This document shows positions 1-8,916 of a DNA stretch of 64,000 nt, piece after piece. Below the pieces are notes generated by a model that was given only the letters and a program-made list of their open reading frames with translations, was not told the origin of the DNA and did not search any database. Numbering within the stretch: position 1 is the first letter of the stretch; each line of letters opens with the position of its first letter. The translations under genes and the position numbers were made by a program. Source of the DNA: Dongia_B sp035539215 (GTDB lineage: Bacteria > Pseudomonadota > Alphaproteobacteria > Dongiales > Dongiaceae); contig DATLIX010000098.1 of NCBI GenBank assembly GCA_035539215.1, positions 62,001 to 126,000 on the forward strand, written 5' to 3'.

Positions 1-429
1 TGGGATCTGCCGCCGGAGGCGCGGGCCGAACTCGACCGCCAGCTCGCGGCGCTGAAGAACGTCACTTTGCATCCGGCCGTCGAGGATATGCGGCAGATCT
101 ATCGCCGCACCAAGGTCCTGCTGGCGCCAAGCCAATGGCAGGAAGGCTATGGCCGTGTCGCCACAGAGGCGCAGTTCAGCGGCATTCCGGTGATCGCGTC
201 GACCCGCGGCGGGCTGCCGGAAGCGGTCGGGGCGGGCGGCGTGCTGCTCGATGCCGCTGCGCCGGCGGAAGCGTGGGCCGGGGCGCTGCGGCATCTTTGG
301 GACGATACCGGCTATTACCACCAGCTCTCGGAAGCTGCCGATGCGCATTCGCGCCGGGCCGCGAACGATCCGACACTGCAGACCGATCAATGGGAAACGG
401 TCCTCAATTACGTGGCGAGGCAGTCATGA
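1..429 (+). CDS. Glycosyltransferase family 4 (group 1), 3' part only
   Basis: The open frame enters from the left edge, so only the last 142 residues are visible. They match the nucleotide-sugar-binding half of GT-B retaining glycosyltransferases. The segment LLAPSQWQEGYGRV is followed by TEAQ and GIPVIAS, and the two glutamates sit in the E-x7-E spacing typical of GT4 (EGYGRVATE). RGGLPEAVG is the usual loop after it. The enzyme should transfer a sugar from a nucleotide donor to a growing glycan at the inner membrane. Its stop overlaps the start of the next glycosyltransferase (ATGA), so the two are translationally coupled. The acceptor and sugar cannot be told from this fragment. Confidence 0.85.
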   Translation, partial: WDLPPEARAELDRQLAALKNVTLHPAVEDMRQIYRRTKVLLAPSQWQEGYGRVATEAQFSGIPVIASTRGGLPEAVGAGGVLLDAAAPAEAWAGALRHLWDDTGYYHQLSEAADAHSRRAANDPTLQTDQWETVLNYVARQS

Positions 430-1337
430 AGATTTCGGTAATCATCTGCACCCGCAACCGGGCCCATGCCATTGAGGGCAGCCTGGATTCGGTGGCCGCG
501 GCGATCGCCGCCGCCGGCCCGATCGAGGCGGAAATCGTCGTCGTCGACAATGCCTCGGATGACGATACGGCGGCGCGGGTGCGTGGCTGGGCATCGCGCA
601 ATCCGGTTTCCGTCAACCTGCAATATGAAACGCAGCGCGGCCTCTGCTTCGCGCGCAATTGCGGTTTGCGGGCGGCGAGCGGCGAACTCATCGCCTTTAC
701 CGATGACGATTGCCGCTGGAGCGAAAGTTATGTGCAGGAATGGCTGGCCCATGTGGCCCAGGATGCGGGGCCGGTGCTGCGCGGCGGTCGGGTCGAGCTC
801 GGCGATCCCAACGATATGCCGATCACCGTCAAGACGTCGATGGAGAAGGTGACCTGGAGCCTGTCGCAGAATTCGGCCCGCACCGGCACGCTGGGTCTCT
901 GCATCATCGGCTGCAACATGACAATGAGCCGCACCTTGATTGAGCGTGTCGGCCTGTTCGATGTGCGCTTCACCAGCAAGGGCGTTTCCGGCGCCGACGA
1001 TACCGATCTTGTCTATCGCTGCTACCTCGCCGGCATCCCGATCGAATACGTGCCGGACATGGTAGTCTATCACTATCATGGCCGGAGGACCCGCGAACAG
1101 GCGCATAAGCTGATGTCGAGCTATATGATCGGCTCGGGCGCGCTCTATGCCAAATATGTCTTCAAGAACATCGATCTCATTCGGCCGGCAGTCTGGGATA
1201 TCCGTCTCGCGGTCAAGGAATGGCTGCATGGCGGCAACGATCTGCTGCCGGATTTCGATTTTTCCTATCGGACCATGGTCTATTACTGGATGGTCGGCGC
1301 CTGGCGCTATTACACCCAGCCCTTCCGGCGAGCTTGA
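426..1337 (+). CDS. Glycosyltransferase family 2
   Basis: This 303-residue GT-A protein starts at an ATG overlapping the previous stop. The N-terminus MKISVIICTRNR is the first strand of GT2 enzymes. VVVDNAS (about 38-44) contacts the nucleotide, and FTDDDC (about 91-96) holds the metal-binding DxD. A later GADDTDLVYR segment matches the acceptor-side ED-type motif. Family role: inverting transfer of one sugar to a lipid-linked glycan at the cytoplasmic membrane face. It forms a two-gene operon with the upstream GT4 and converges with the minus-strand glycosyltransferase cluster 30 bases away. The N-terminal part of the long overlapping frame before 426 lies inside the GT4 gene and was not used as a start. 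Confidence 0.88.
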   Translation: MKISVIICTRNRAHAIEGSLDSVAAAIAAAGPIEAEIVVVDNASDDDTAARVRGWASRNPVSVNLQYETQRGLCFARNCGLRAASGELIAFTDDDCRWSESYVQEWLAHVAQDAGPVLRGGRVELGDPNDMPITVKTSMEKVTWSLSQNSARTGTLGLCIIGCNMTMSRTLIERVGLFDVRFTSKGVSGADDTDLVYRCYLAGIPIEYVPDMVVYHYHGRRTREQAHKLMSSYMIGSGALYAKYVFKNIDLIRPAVWDIRLAVKEWLHGGNDLLPDFDFSYRTMVYYWMVGAWRYYTQPFRRA

Positions 1338-1366
1338 AGATCTCCGGTCTTGAGGACAGCTGCCCT

Positions 1367-2791
1367 TCAGGAAACCTGCGCCAGCTGCCGGGCGAGCGCC
1401 TGCGGATTGGCGAGATCCGCTGCGGTGAGGATGATCTGCGTCGGCGTCTCGGCGAGCGGCGATAGCGACAGCCGGTGCGGCCGAGAGGGGGCCTCGCTCC
1501 CCTGCATGACGATACGGGCGAGCCGTGCCTCGGGCGAAAGCAAATAGGGCAGGAGATCGATCAGCCTGTCGTCATCATAGAGAACCAGGTGCACACCCTT
1601 CGCCAGCGCCATATCCAGCAGTTCCGGCGCAACGACGTCGACGGCAAGTTCGCGGGCAAATCCGGCGCAAGTCACCACGCGGCCCTGCCAGCCGGCCCGC
1701 TCAAGCGAGATGGTCAGCGCCGCGGGCGATGATTTATCAGCCGTGAGCAGGGCGTAAGTCTTATCGGTAAGCTTGGGTGGGCCATCGGCCGCCTTGGCAG
1801 ATGACGCCGGCTTCCGCCGCGCCCGCAGCCGGCGACCGAGCCCGTCTCGCGCCGCATCCAGCAACAGCGGCCAGATCGACGGATGTCTGGCAAGGTCGAG
1901 GAGAGCGGGGACAAGCGCACCGGCTTTCAGCCGCTCGACACAGCGGGTGAAATGGCCGACGCGTATGAGGGCATCGCGCCGGCGTTGCGACACTGCGCGC
2001 AAATCCGGCGCGTCTGACAGCTCGGCGTGGAAGCGATCGGCGGCAATCACCAGGCTGGCGATATCGGCGCTGCCGAGGCGGAACGAGATGGAGCGCTGAT
2101 GCCGGCGATAGAAATAGAAGGCGCCGGGCACATAGCTGAATTTGGCGCCGTTCCGCAGCAGCCGCGCCACCAGGTCGTAATCCTCACCGATGCGCAGGCT
2201 TTCATCATAATGCGAGCGGCTGTCGCTGAAGAGGCTACGGCGGAACAGCGGCTTCAAATAACCCAGCGGCGCACCGTTCTCGTACATGATATTGGCGCGG
2301 ATATAGTCGCCGAGCGCGATTCGCCGGCGGCTCTTCCAGTCATCGCCTTCGACCAGGAACTGGCTGGGGCTGCCATCCTCGAAAAACAGGATCTGGTTGT
2401 CGGCGAGGATATCGGCCTGCTGCGCCACAGCTTCCGCCAGCAGCAACTCCAGGCGGCGGGGATGCATGATGTCGTCCCCGTCGAGGATAGCGATCCATTC
2501 GCCGCGGGCTGCGCGGAGGCCGAGATTGCGCGCCGCGGCCGGGCCGCGGCCGGGACCATCCAGCAATGTCAGCCGGGCATCTTCCTTCACGTGGCGCGCG
2601 ATGCGCGGGCGGGTGTCATCGGTCGATCCGTCATCGACAATGATGACCTCGATGTGGCGTAAACTCTGGCACCGGGCCGACCACAAGGCGGCGTCGATGT
2701 AGTTCTCGAGGTTCTTACTGGTGACGATGAGGCTGATGCGCGGTCCCGCCGCGCCGAAATCGCCTGTCATGGAGCTGGCATCAGGCGGCAT
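1367..2791 (-). CDS. Glycosyltransferase family 2 with extra C-terminal domain
   Basis: This 474-residue protein has a GT2 domain over roughly residues 17-270: RISLIVTSKN, IVDDGSTDDT (51-60) and the metal-binding ILDGDDIM (102-109). It is much longer than the usual 300-350 residues. From about residue 330 a separate segment follows a basic, proline-containing linker. It contains strand-like runs such as VHLVLYDDD and TQIILTAADL that I do not recognise. The start at 2791 overlaps the upstream gene by 11 bases; an ATG at 2770 would remove the overlap. It is the last gene of a minus-strand run of four GT2 genes. Role: sugar addition in EPS assembly (inference from context). Confidence 0.85.
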   Translation of the reverse strand: MPPDASSMTGDFGAAGPRISLIVTSKNLENYIDAALWSARCQSLRHIEVIIVDDGSTDDTRPRIARHVKEDARLTLLDGPGRGPAAARNLGLRAARGEWIAILDGDDIMHPRRLELLLAEAVAQQADILADNQILFFEDGSPSQFLVEGDDWKSRRRIALGDYIRANIMYENGAPLGYLKPLFRRSLFSDSRSHYDESLRIGEDYDLVARLLRNGAKFSYVPGAFYFYRRHQRSISFRLGSADIASLVIAADRFHAELSDAPDLRAVSQRRRDALIRVGHFTRCVERLKAGALVPALLDLARHPSIWPLLLDAARDGLGRRLRARRKPASSAKAADGPPKLTDKTYALLTADKSSPAALTISLERAGWQGRVVTCAGFARELAVDVVAPELLDMALAKGVHLVLYDDDRLIDLLPYLLSPEARLARIVMQGSEAPSRPHRLSLSPLAETPTQIILTAADLANPQALARQLAQVS

Positions 2792-3812
2792 CGCGCAGCC
2801 CGAGGAGATGCCGGAGCTTTCGTCCGCCGCGCAGCTGTGCCTGCTCCAGCAGTTTTCCGATCAGTTCGATGCCGGTTGAAGGGGCCGTGCGGAAGGCTGC
2901 GGCCAGACGCCGCCAGTTGCGGTCCTGCACGGCCTCGATGACGACCAGCCAGCGCACCTTGCCATCGATATGCCGGCAATGGCGGTTGATCGCCCGTCGC
3001 TCGAGGGGGCGCAACTGTGGCAAAGCGGCAAGGCGCCGGTCGCCGCGCAGCAGGGCCTCCAGATCCTGGCGGGAGTGTCGGCCGCTTAACGAGCCTGCCC
3101 GCATGACGGCGACATAGCCCGCCGCCGGCACCAGGCGCAGGCGCGCGCCGAGCGCGAGCGCTGTGGCATAGAGCAGATAATCCTCGCCGAGCCGCACCGC
3201 CTCGTCATAGCGCAATCCATGCTGCTGCAGGAAGCCGCGGCGCATGACGGGTTTCAGGAAGCCCATTTCGCGCCGGTGCCGGCTGCGGCTGCTGATATTG
3301 CCAAGAACGAATTCGGTCAGGCCAACGTCACTGCTTTGCGTAACGTCCAGCAACGGCCGGGCAGCGGTGGTCGGCGATGCATCTTCTTCGATCTGCAGCA
3401 GGTCGTCGGCGACGATATCGGCGCCCTCGCTTTGCGCCAGCAGATGGGCGAGGCGCCCGGGCTGCATGTAATCGTCGCCGTCGAGAATCGTCACCCAGTC
3501 CGCCGTCGCGAAAGCGAGCGCGGCATTGCGGGCGGCCGACGGCCCGCCATTGCGTGGCTGTCGTATGACTTTGAGCTTCGGGAGGCGGGCGCAAAGCGCG
3601 CTGGCGCGGGCGAACGTATCGTCCGTCGAAGCATCATCGACAACGATCACGGATCGGACTTCGTCTTCGTCCGCAACCGAGCGGACGGCGCGTTCAATGG
3701 TGTCGCTGCGATTCCAGGCGGCGATGATGACATCGACCGTGGCCGTTTTCGGGCATTCGTCCCCGGTCACGGTCGAGCCGCTCATCGCCGGCATGGTCTT
3801 TGTCAGCATCAT
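2781..3812 (-). CDS. Glycosyltransferase family 2
   Basis: This 343-residue GT2 enzyme has VDVIIAAWNRSD at 26-37, VVDDASTDDT at 57-66 and the DxD-type ILDGDDYM at 109-116. RQPRNGGPSAARN is the usual loop between them. A later RLGEDYLLY matches the family acceptor-site ED motif. The C-terminal third is arginine-rich and helical. The start ATG is doubled (ATGATG) 2 bases beyond the stop of the preceding gene, so coupling is likely. The close resemblance in layout to the 1367-2791 gene (both keep DGDD and GEDY) suggests they are paralogs. Donor sugar unknown. Confidence 0.88.
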   Translation of the reverse strand: MMLTKTMPAMSGSTVTGDECPKTATVDVIIAAWNRSDTIERAVRSVADEDEVRSVIVVDDASTDDTFARASALCARLPKLKVIRQPRNGGPSAARNAALAFATADWVTILDGDDYMQPGRLAHLLAQSEGADIVADDLLQIEEDASPTTAARPLLDVTQSSDVGLTEFVLGNISSRSRHRREMGFLKPVMRRGFLQQHGLRYDEAVRLGEDYLLYATALALGARLRLVPAAGYVAVMRAGSLSGRHSRQDLEALLRGDRRLAALPQLRPLERRAINRHCRHIDGKVRWLVVIEAVQDRNWRRLAAAFRTAPSTGIELIGKLLEQAQLRGGRKLRHLLGLRDAA

Positions 3813-3816
3813 CGGC

Positions 3817-5013
3817 CTAGGCGACCTGCTTGGATTGCCAAGCGGCCGGCTGGCGGCTGAACCGCTCCATCACCATGCGGCAGCAGCCGCCGACGCCGAT
3901 CAGCCGCACCAGCAGCAGCAACCGCCGCCAGCCGAGGCGGAAACCGCCTTCCTTGAAACCGGCACGGGTCAGCCACAGCATCGGCCGGGCCAGGGCACTG
4001 ACGATTGCCTTGCCGTAAGGCGAGCCGCGCCGCAATTGCGCCAGCTTGCGGACACTGACGTGGTCGAGGCTCAGCAGGTCCCACATGTGGGCCAGGTTGA
4101 TGCTGACCATTGCCCGCTCGATCTCCTGCGGCAGGGCCGGTGCCGCCGAGGTGCGTGCGGCGGTCGTGAGATCGGCGATCGCCATCTGCCACAGCGCGCT
4201 GCGGGCGAACATGCAGGCGCGGTTGAGATAGGCTGCGCGGCGCTTCAGATCGAGCCGCAGGTTCTCGGCAAAGAACGGCGTCACCCGGTCGACGGTCATC
4301 TCATCGCGATGCAGCAACAACGCCTTCTGCGAGAATTGCACGGCGCGGGTGAGCGCCTCGCCGGCCGACATCTGGCGGCCGGGAAGGAAACGCGCTCCGC
4401 CGTGGACACGCTGATAGAACACCATATGGCGCAGATAGAGCGAATTGCCATAGAGCGCCAGGCGGATCATCGCCTCGACGTCCTGGCAGCGCGGAAAGTC
4501 CATGCGGAAATGGCCGATCCGGTCATAAGTCGAGCGGCGCACGATCGTAGCAGCCTGGAACGGGAACAGGTTGCCGAGGAAATTGATCAGCGCGCGGTCG
4601 GGGCCGGGCTCACCCCAGTAATCGGGGAAGCGCAAGTCATCGGTGTTGTCATCAATGAAGTACTGGTGCATGCCATAGACGAAATCCAGCTCCGGATTTT
4701 CGTCGAGCGCATCGACCAGCGGGCGGATGCCGTCTTCGGCCGCGATATCGTCGTCATCGAAGATCCAGATATAATCTGCGCGGGTCCGTGCCAGGGCGGC
4801 ATTCATCGCCGTCGCCTTGCCGGCATTGGGTTGGGTGACGATGGTGATCAGATCCTGATAGGGGGCGAGGACCTGCAGGGTGTCGTCGGTCGATCCGTCA
4901 TTGACGACGATGATCTCATCCACCGGCCGCGTCTGCCGCAAGATGGAATCGAGCGCAATCGGCAGGTAATTGGCGCGATTATAGGTCGGGATGATAGCGC
5001 AGACTGTGCTCAT
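3817..5013 (-). CDS. Glycosyltransferase family 2
   Basis: This 398-residue GT2 protein begins STVCAIIPTYNRANYLP, a canonical first strand and helix. VVNDGSTDDT lies at 36-45 and the acidic metal site IFDDDDIAAEDG at 84-95. The C-terminal 120 residues are helical, ending in a hydrophobic stretch rich in Leu and Arg that could associate with the membrane. An AGGT-containing Shine-Dalgarno stretch precedes the ATG. It is the second gene of the minus-strand run and ends 4 bases before the next start. Likely role: one transfer step in repeat-unit assembly (inferred from the run of four such genes). Confidence 0.88.
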   Translation of the reverse strand: MSTVCAIIPTYNRANYLPIALDSILRQTRPVDEIIVVNDGSTDDTLQVLAPYQDLITIVTQPNAGKATAMNAALARTRADYIWIFDDDDIAAEDGIRPLVDALDENPELDFVYGMHQYFIDDNTDDLRFPDYWGEPGPDRALINFLGNLFPFQAATIVRRSTYDRIGHFRMDFPRCQDVEAMIRLALYGNSLYLRHMVFYQRVHGGARFLPGRQMSAGEALTRAVQFSQKALLLHRDEMTVDRVTPFFAENLRLDLKRRAAYLNRACMFARSALWQMAIADLTTAARTSAAPALPQEIERAMVSINLAHMWDLLSLDHVSVRKLAQLRRGSPYGKAIVSALARPMLWLTRAGFKEGGFRLGWRRLLLLVRLIGVGGCCRMVMERFSRQPAAWQSKQVA

Positions 5014-5112
5014 TCGCTTACCTGCAAGATGCTTGACGTTATCGGGACGCAGCGCTGCCGGGCTGCGGGTGATGCGGGCGCCGGAAAACCGCCTGGCGGC
5101 AAATCGGACAGC

Positions 5113-6165
5113 TCATGAGGCGGCAACCTCCTGGTGACCGTAGAAGGCTGCCTCCTGCTGGCCGAACAGCCGGGCGACGACGCCGGCATGCAGCGCGCCG
5201 CGCAACAGCCAGCGGCGCCAGGCAACGGGCCGGAGCAAGGTGGCAGCACACATGGCCAGGCAGATGCCGGCCTTGGCACCGGCGAGACCGATCTGAACGA
5301 GGCGGCCAAAGCCGTGATATTGGCGTGCGAGAAGCCGGCCATGGGTCTGGCCGGAACGATAGCGCCGGCGCAAGAACCAGCGCAAGGATTGCCGGTCTGG
5401 GCTGAGGCGCTCCGCCACCAAGGCGGTCGCCGCATAATCGAAGCGGCCGCCGTTACGATAGATGCGATCGAAGAACTCGGTATCCTCGCCGCCGGATTTG
5501 CCGAGCGCCAGGTCGAACAATTGGCCGCGCACGGCGGGGTGGTGCAGATCGATCAGGCTGTTGCCGGCATAGCCGGTGCGAATCTCGCCCTCGATATAGA
5601 CCACCGCGACCGAATGGAAATCGCCCCGCTTCAGCCAGCCGGGCGCGGTGTCGTCGTAGATCGCCTGCATGGGGCCGAAGATTGCCGCGACCGGCGGCGT
5701 TTCGCGCGTGCGATCCATCATCGCCTGCAGCCAATCCGGCGCCGCCGTTTCATCGTCGTCGATGAAGGCCAGCCAGTCGGTTTCGCAATTCTCGATGCAG
5801 GCATTGCGGGCGATGGAGATGTTCCGGCCGGGAGCATGCACATAGCGCAGATCGAGGCCAAGCTCGCGGGCGGCGGATTCGATATGGGACCGCGCCGTAT
5901 CGGCGTCATCATTGTCGATTACCAGGACCCGCTGCCGCAGGTCGCGCAATTGCTGGGCTGCGAGGCTGCGCAGGCAGTCGGTGATGGCGGGCCGGCGGAA
6001 GGTGCAGACCGCCACGGTGACATCGGTCAGCTGGCGCGCTGTCTGGGGCGAGCGTTCGTGCTCCTGATCGCCCGAAGCGATCGGCGTGGCTATGCAATGG
6101 TTGCCCTGGCCGATCCGCGTGGAATCGGCCGGCGGCATAACCGGCATTTCGGAAAGGCTGTTCAC
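5113..6165 (-). CDS. ExoM-like glycosyltransferase family 2
   Basis: The 350-residue product starts at GTG, with a GAGGA stretch a few bases upstream; ATGs at 6147 and 6138 are alternatives. After a variable 48-residue N-terminus come VAVCTFRRP (51-59), VLVIDNDDADT (80-90), PGRNISIARN and LAFIDDDE (132-139). This order and wording are characteristic of the ExoM branch, which adds glucose during succinoglycan synthesis in rhizobia. GGEDTEFFDR follows as the acceptor-side acidic motif. It is the first gene of the minus-strand glycosyltransferase run and is divergent from the ExoL-like gene. The ExoM assignment is from motif wording only, so the linkage made is unknown. Confidence 0.85.
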   Translation of the reverse strand: MNSLSEMPVMPPADSTRIGQGNHCIATPIASGDQEHERSPQTARQLTDVTVAVCTFRRPAITDCLRSLAAQQLRDLRQRVLVIDNDDADTARSHIESAARELGLDLRYVHAPGRNISIARNACIENCETDWLAFIDDDETAAPDWLQAMMDRTRETPPVAAIFGPMQAIYDDTAPGWLKRGDFHSVAVVYIEGEIRTGYAGNSLIDLHHPAVRGQLFDLALGKSGGEDTEFFDRIYRNGGRFDYAATALVAERLSPDRQSLRWFLRRRYRSGQTHGRLLARQYHGFGRLVQIGLAGAKAGICLAMCAATLLRPVAWRRWLLRGALHAGVVARLFGQQEAAFYGHQEVAAS

Positions 6166-6336
6166 GCGTCCTCGCTGCGTATTCTGCTGGCAATGGCCTA
6201 ACGGCGGAGGATCGAAGATGTTGCATTGCGGTCGCGCAATATGCTCTTTTTTGCCCGTTTCCGCCGATCGCCGGCCGCCTCTGCCGGCTCAATCGGGTCG
6301 CACTTTCCCGACTTTAACCCGATCCATGGATGTGGG
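6166..6336. promoter_or_regulatory. Divergent control region between two glycosyltransferase transcripts
   Basis: These 171 bases separate two divergent EPS transcripts and must hold both promoters. Two perfect inverted repeats are visible: ATTGCG/CGCAAT at 6225-6230 and 6235-6240, and ATCGGGT/ACCCGAT at 6292-6298 and 6317-6323. The first sits beside a TTGCAT sequence. Either could be a regulator site or a leader hairpin. No binding protein is identified. Confidence 0.35.
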
Positions 6337-7485
6337 ATGAGCATTTCCTATCTGGTCCACGACTTGAACGATCCTGCCGTGGCGCGCCGTGCCGCGATGC
6401 TGCAGCAGGGCGGGGCGGTGCTTGATCTGTTGGGCTTCCGGCGCGGCAGTCAGGCGCCTGACCGGGTTGCCGGGTTGCCGGTACGGGATCTGGGCGAGAC
6501 CCAGGACGGCCGCTTCATCGCCCGCATCCTCTCGATTGTAAAAGCGCGGTTTCAAGCCGGTAATTGGGGCCGTATTTTTGAGGAGGGCGACAGTATTCTC
6601 GCCCGCAACCTGGAGATGCTGTATCTCGCCGCGGCGGCCCGGCGACGCTTTGCGCCGGCCAATCCCATGTTCTACGAACTGCTCGACATCCACCGCCTGA
6701 TGGTGGGCGACGGCGCGCCGGCCCGCCTGCTGCGCCGCCTCGAAGGTGCGTTGCTGCGGCAATGCGCCGGGGTGATCGTCAGTTCGCCGGCCTTCGAGCG
6801 CGACTATTTGCGGCGCTACTACCGACATCTGCCGCCGGTCCTGCTGTGGGAAAACAAGGTGATGCCGCCGGCTCTGATGGGTGGGAGGGAGAAGACGGCG
6901 AATGCGGCCCTGTCGCTGCCCGCACCGCCACCGGCCAAGGCGCCTTGGTGTATCGGCTGGTTCGGTGCCATACGCTGTCGACGCAGCCTGCTCTGCCTCG
7001 CGGCCATCGCCCGCCAGTATCCCGGCCTCATCGAGGTCGATATCAGGGGGCGCGTGACCGAGGCGATGGGCGCGGATTTCCAGCAGATCGTCGATGCGAC
7101 ACCGGGCATGAACTATTTCGGCCCGTATCGCTATCCCGACGATCTGGCCGCGATCTATGGCCAGGTACATTTCGTCTGGGCCATAGACTTTTACGAAGCC
7201 GGTTTCAATTCCACCTGGCTCTTGCCCAATCGCCTGTATGAGGGCGGTTATTGCCGTCGTGTCCCGATCGCCCTCGGCACCGTGGAAACCGGACGCTGGC
7301 TGGCGCGCCATGGCCTCGGTTTCCAGCTTGGCGAAGATCTCGAAACCGCGGCCGAGACGCTTTTCCGCACCATGACGCCGGCCAGGTACCAGGCGGCACT
7401 GGCCGCCAGCGAGGCCGCCGATCTCTCGCTTTTCTGCCTCAATGAAGCCGCTTGCGAGACGATGGCCGCTGCGCTGCAGGGCTAG
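6337..7485 (+). CDS. ExoL-like glycosyltransferase
   Basis: I start this at the ATG giving MSISYLVHDLNDPAVARR, because that opening matches the ExoL type of succinoglycan transferases. The open frame extends 37 codons further upstream, but those residues look non-conserved. The protein is 382 residues, of GT-B character. FYELLDIHRL and VIVSSPAF mark the N-terminal half. IGWFGAIRCRRSL opens the donor domain, and NRLYEGGYCRRVPIA near the end is in the place of the nucleotide-sugar loop. ExoL adds a glucose in succinoglycan assembly; here only the family is supported. It is transcribed away from the ExoM-like gene and converges with the GH16 hydrolase. Confidence 0.78.
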   Translation: MSISYLVHDLNDPAVARRAAMLQQGGAVLDLLGFRRGSQAPDRVAGLPVRDLGETQDGRFIARILSIVKARFQAGNWGRIFEEGDSILARNLEMLYLAAAARRRFAPANPMFYELLDIHRLMVGDGAPARLLRRLEGALLRQCAGVIVSSPAFERDYLRRYYRHLPPVLLWENKVMPPALMGGREKTANAALSLPAPPPAKAPWCIGWFGAIRCRRSLLCLAAIARQYPGLIEVDIRGRVTEAMGADFQQIVDATPGMNYFGPYRYPDDLAAIYGQVHFVWAIDFYEAGFNSTWLLPNRLYEGGYCRRVPIALGTVETGRWLARHGLGFQLGEDLETAAETLFRTMTPARYQAALAASEAADLSLFCLNEAACETMAAALQG

Positions 7486-7510
7486 AACCGATCAAAAGCA
7501 TCCGTGCGGA

Positions 7511-8443
7511 TCAGAACCGGTAGGCGGCGATCCAATCGATATCGAGGCTGGCCGGCGTCGGCGTCTTGTCATTGGCGGTTTTCTGCACGGCGAGGTTGGC
7601 GAGCAGGTACATCGGACGGTCGGCGCTGTCGAGCCCCGGCGGCGTGATAAATTGGCCGATCGGCTTGCGGTCGATGTAATAGACCATCCGCTCCTTGGTC
7701 CAAAGCACGCCATAGGTATGAAATTCCTTGTCGTTGCCGGGCACCTGCACATTGCAATGCGTGCTCACATGCTTGCCGCGTCCATCCTGGCGCCAATGGG
7801 TCGTCATATCGACGCTTTCCGGCTTGTCCCCACCCGTTTCGAAAATATCGATCTCCGGCGGCCAATCAGCCCTCTGCCGCATCATCCAGAAGGCCGGCCA
7901 ATAGGCATGACCGCGCGTCATCCGCGCCCTGATCTCGAAATACCCGAAGGCCTGATAGAAGGTATTGCGGGTGGTGATGAGACCCGAGGTGTAGCGCAAC
8001 CCTTTGAACTTGCCCAGATAGGCTTCCGGCGTCTTGTTCGCCATGATGTGGAGGATGCCGTCCTTGAGGACGAAGGGATCGATGCCCGCATCCATGAAAC
8101 GGCGATCGACATAGATCTGCTGTTCGGAATTCGGCGCCAGCGTGCGATTCTCGACCGTGTAGTCATGGCCCTGGTAATGGTTGGTCCAGACATCGTTATC
8201 GAGCGAGTCGCCGTTGAAGTTATCGGCGAAACTTTGCCGCAGGGGCAGTTGCGATTGGGCGGCGCCATCCGGCACCGGCTGGCACTTTTCCGTGACGGCG
8301 CCGGTCGGCTGGTCGAGCATCAGCTGTTTGGGCGCATCCTCGGCCCGCGCCGGTCCTATGCCGGCCAATGCCGGTAGCAGGATCGCGGTAAGGAGCAACG
8401 TGTGGCGGGAGAGCTTGCCGAGTGAGGTGCGACTGCCTGGCAT
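7511..8443 (-). CDS. Secreted glycoside hydrolase family 16 (ExoK-like endoglycanase)
   Basis: This 310-residue protein has a cleavable signal peptide: basic start, hydrophobic core LLLTAILLPALAGIG, and an ARA-E cleavage site near residue 34. The catalytic GH16 motif EIDIFE lies at 197-202, with the first Glu as nucleophile and the last as acid/base. YTSGLITT and FGYFEIRARM are typical framing strands. Family members cut beta-1,3 or mixed-linked glucans; ExoK-type enzymes trim the producer's own EPS outside the cell and adjust chain length. Position beside galE and glycosyltransferase genes fits that role. The start is ATG with only a weak SD. It is divergent from galE. Confidence 0.9.
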   Translation of the reverse strand: MPGSRTSLGKLSRHTLLLTAILLPALAGIGPARAEDAPKQLMLDQPTGAVTEKCQPVPDGAAQSQLPLRQSFADNFNGDSLDNDVWTNHYQGHDYTVENRTLAPNSEQQIYVDRRFMDAGIDPFVLKDGILHIMANKTPEAYLGKFKGLRYTSGLITTRNTFYQAFGYFEIRARMTRGHAYWPAFWMMRQRADWPPEIDIFETGGDKPESVDMTTHWRQDGRGKHVSTHCNVQVPGNDKEFHTYGVLWTKERMVYYIDRKPIGQFITPPGLDSADRPMYLLANLAVQKTANDKTPTPASLDIDWIAAYRF

Positions 8444-8916
8444 CGGGATCTTTCTATCTGGTTCGATCAGCAGATTGCTGAACGCGAGGTTCCTGCCATA
8501 GGTGATTCAAGGTGGCAGGTTTGCGCTTCTGGCGGCTTACCGTAATGCGTCTTGTCATGCGACTGGCAATAGACGGTCGTTGCCGCCGTTTAGTTCCCTG
8601 ATAGAACGCACAGGGCCTTGTGAGATTGGGGACATTACGCGGTTAGGGATAAGTTCCGCGATTGGCGTTAAGAAGGCGCACAGAAGGGGCAGGGGGGAAG
8701 GGCATGGGCAGTGCCTGGACGCCCGATGTGAAATGTCCGGGAATGGGGAACTATCCGTACCGAGGGAAATTATTACCGCCAGCTGTAATTCTGCGGCGGC
8801 AATTCTGCGGCGGCGGGCGTGACGGCCTACAGAATTACCTGCAGGAAATCACTTTTTAATATTGATGCCAGCCGGGCCGCGCCGCGATCAGGGCGGCTTC
8901 GCAACCAGGGGCACAT
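8444..8916. promoter_or_regulatory. Divergent intergenic region with tandem repeat and inverted repeat
   Basis: These 473 bases separate the divergent GH16 and galE genes. I see no convincing gene in them. Short frames here lack an SD or recognisable protein. The most ordered part is 8780-8840: a perfect 14-base tandem repeat (see next entry) inside a wider inverted repeat GTAATTCTG (8785-8793) and CAGAATTAC (8830-8838). The second arm lies about 80 bases before galE, in the place for a regulator site. Confidence 0.35.
8787..8814. repeat. Perfect 14-bp tandem repeat upstream of galE
   Basis: AATTCTGCGGCGGC occurs twice head to tail with no mismatch. The first copy also forms part of the left arm of the GTAATTCTG/CAGAATTAC inverted repeat. 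Possible direct-repeat operator or slippage-prone element; function unknown. Confidence 0.8.

Noticed and set aside
3526..5118. 530-codon plus-strand frame
   Set aside because: It lies opposite two clear GT2 genes, has no recognised motif and a composition typical of antisense frames in GC-rich DNA.
8787..8838. CRISPR-like reading of the tandem repeat
   Set aside because: Only two short units without spacers and no cas genes in the window.
8502..8859. Small plus-strand frames before galE
   Set aside because: No SD, no protein-like pattern, and they overlap the repeat cluster.
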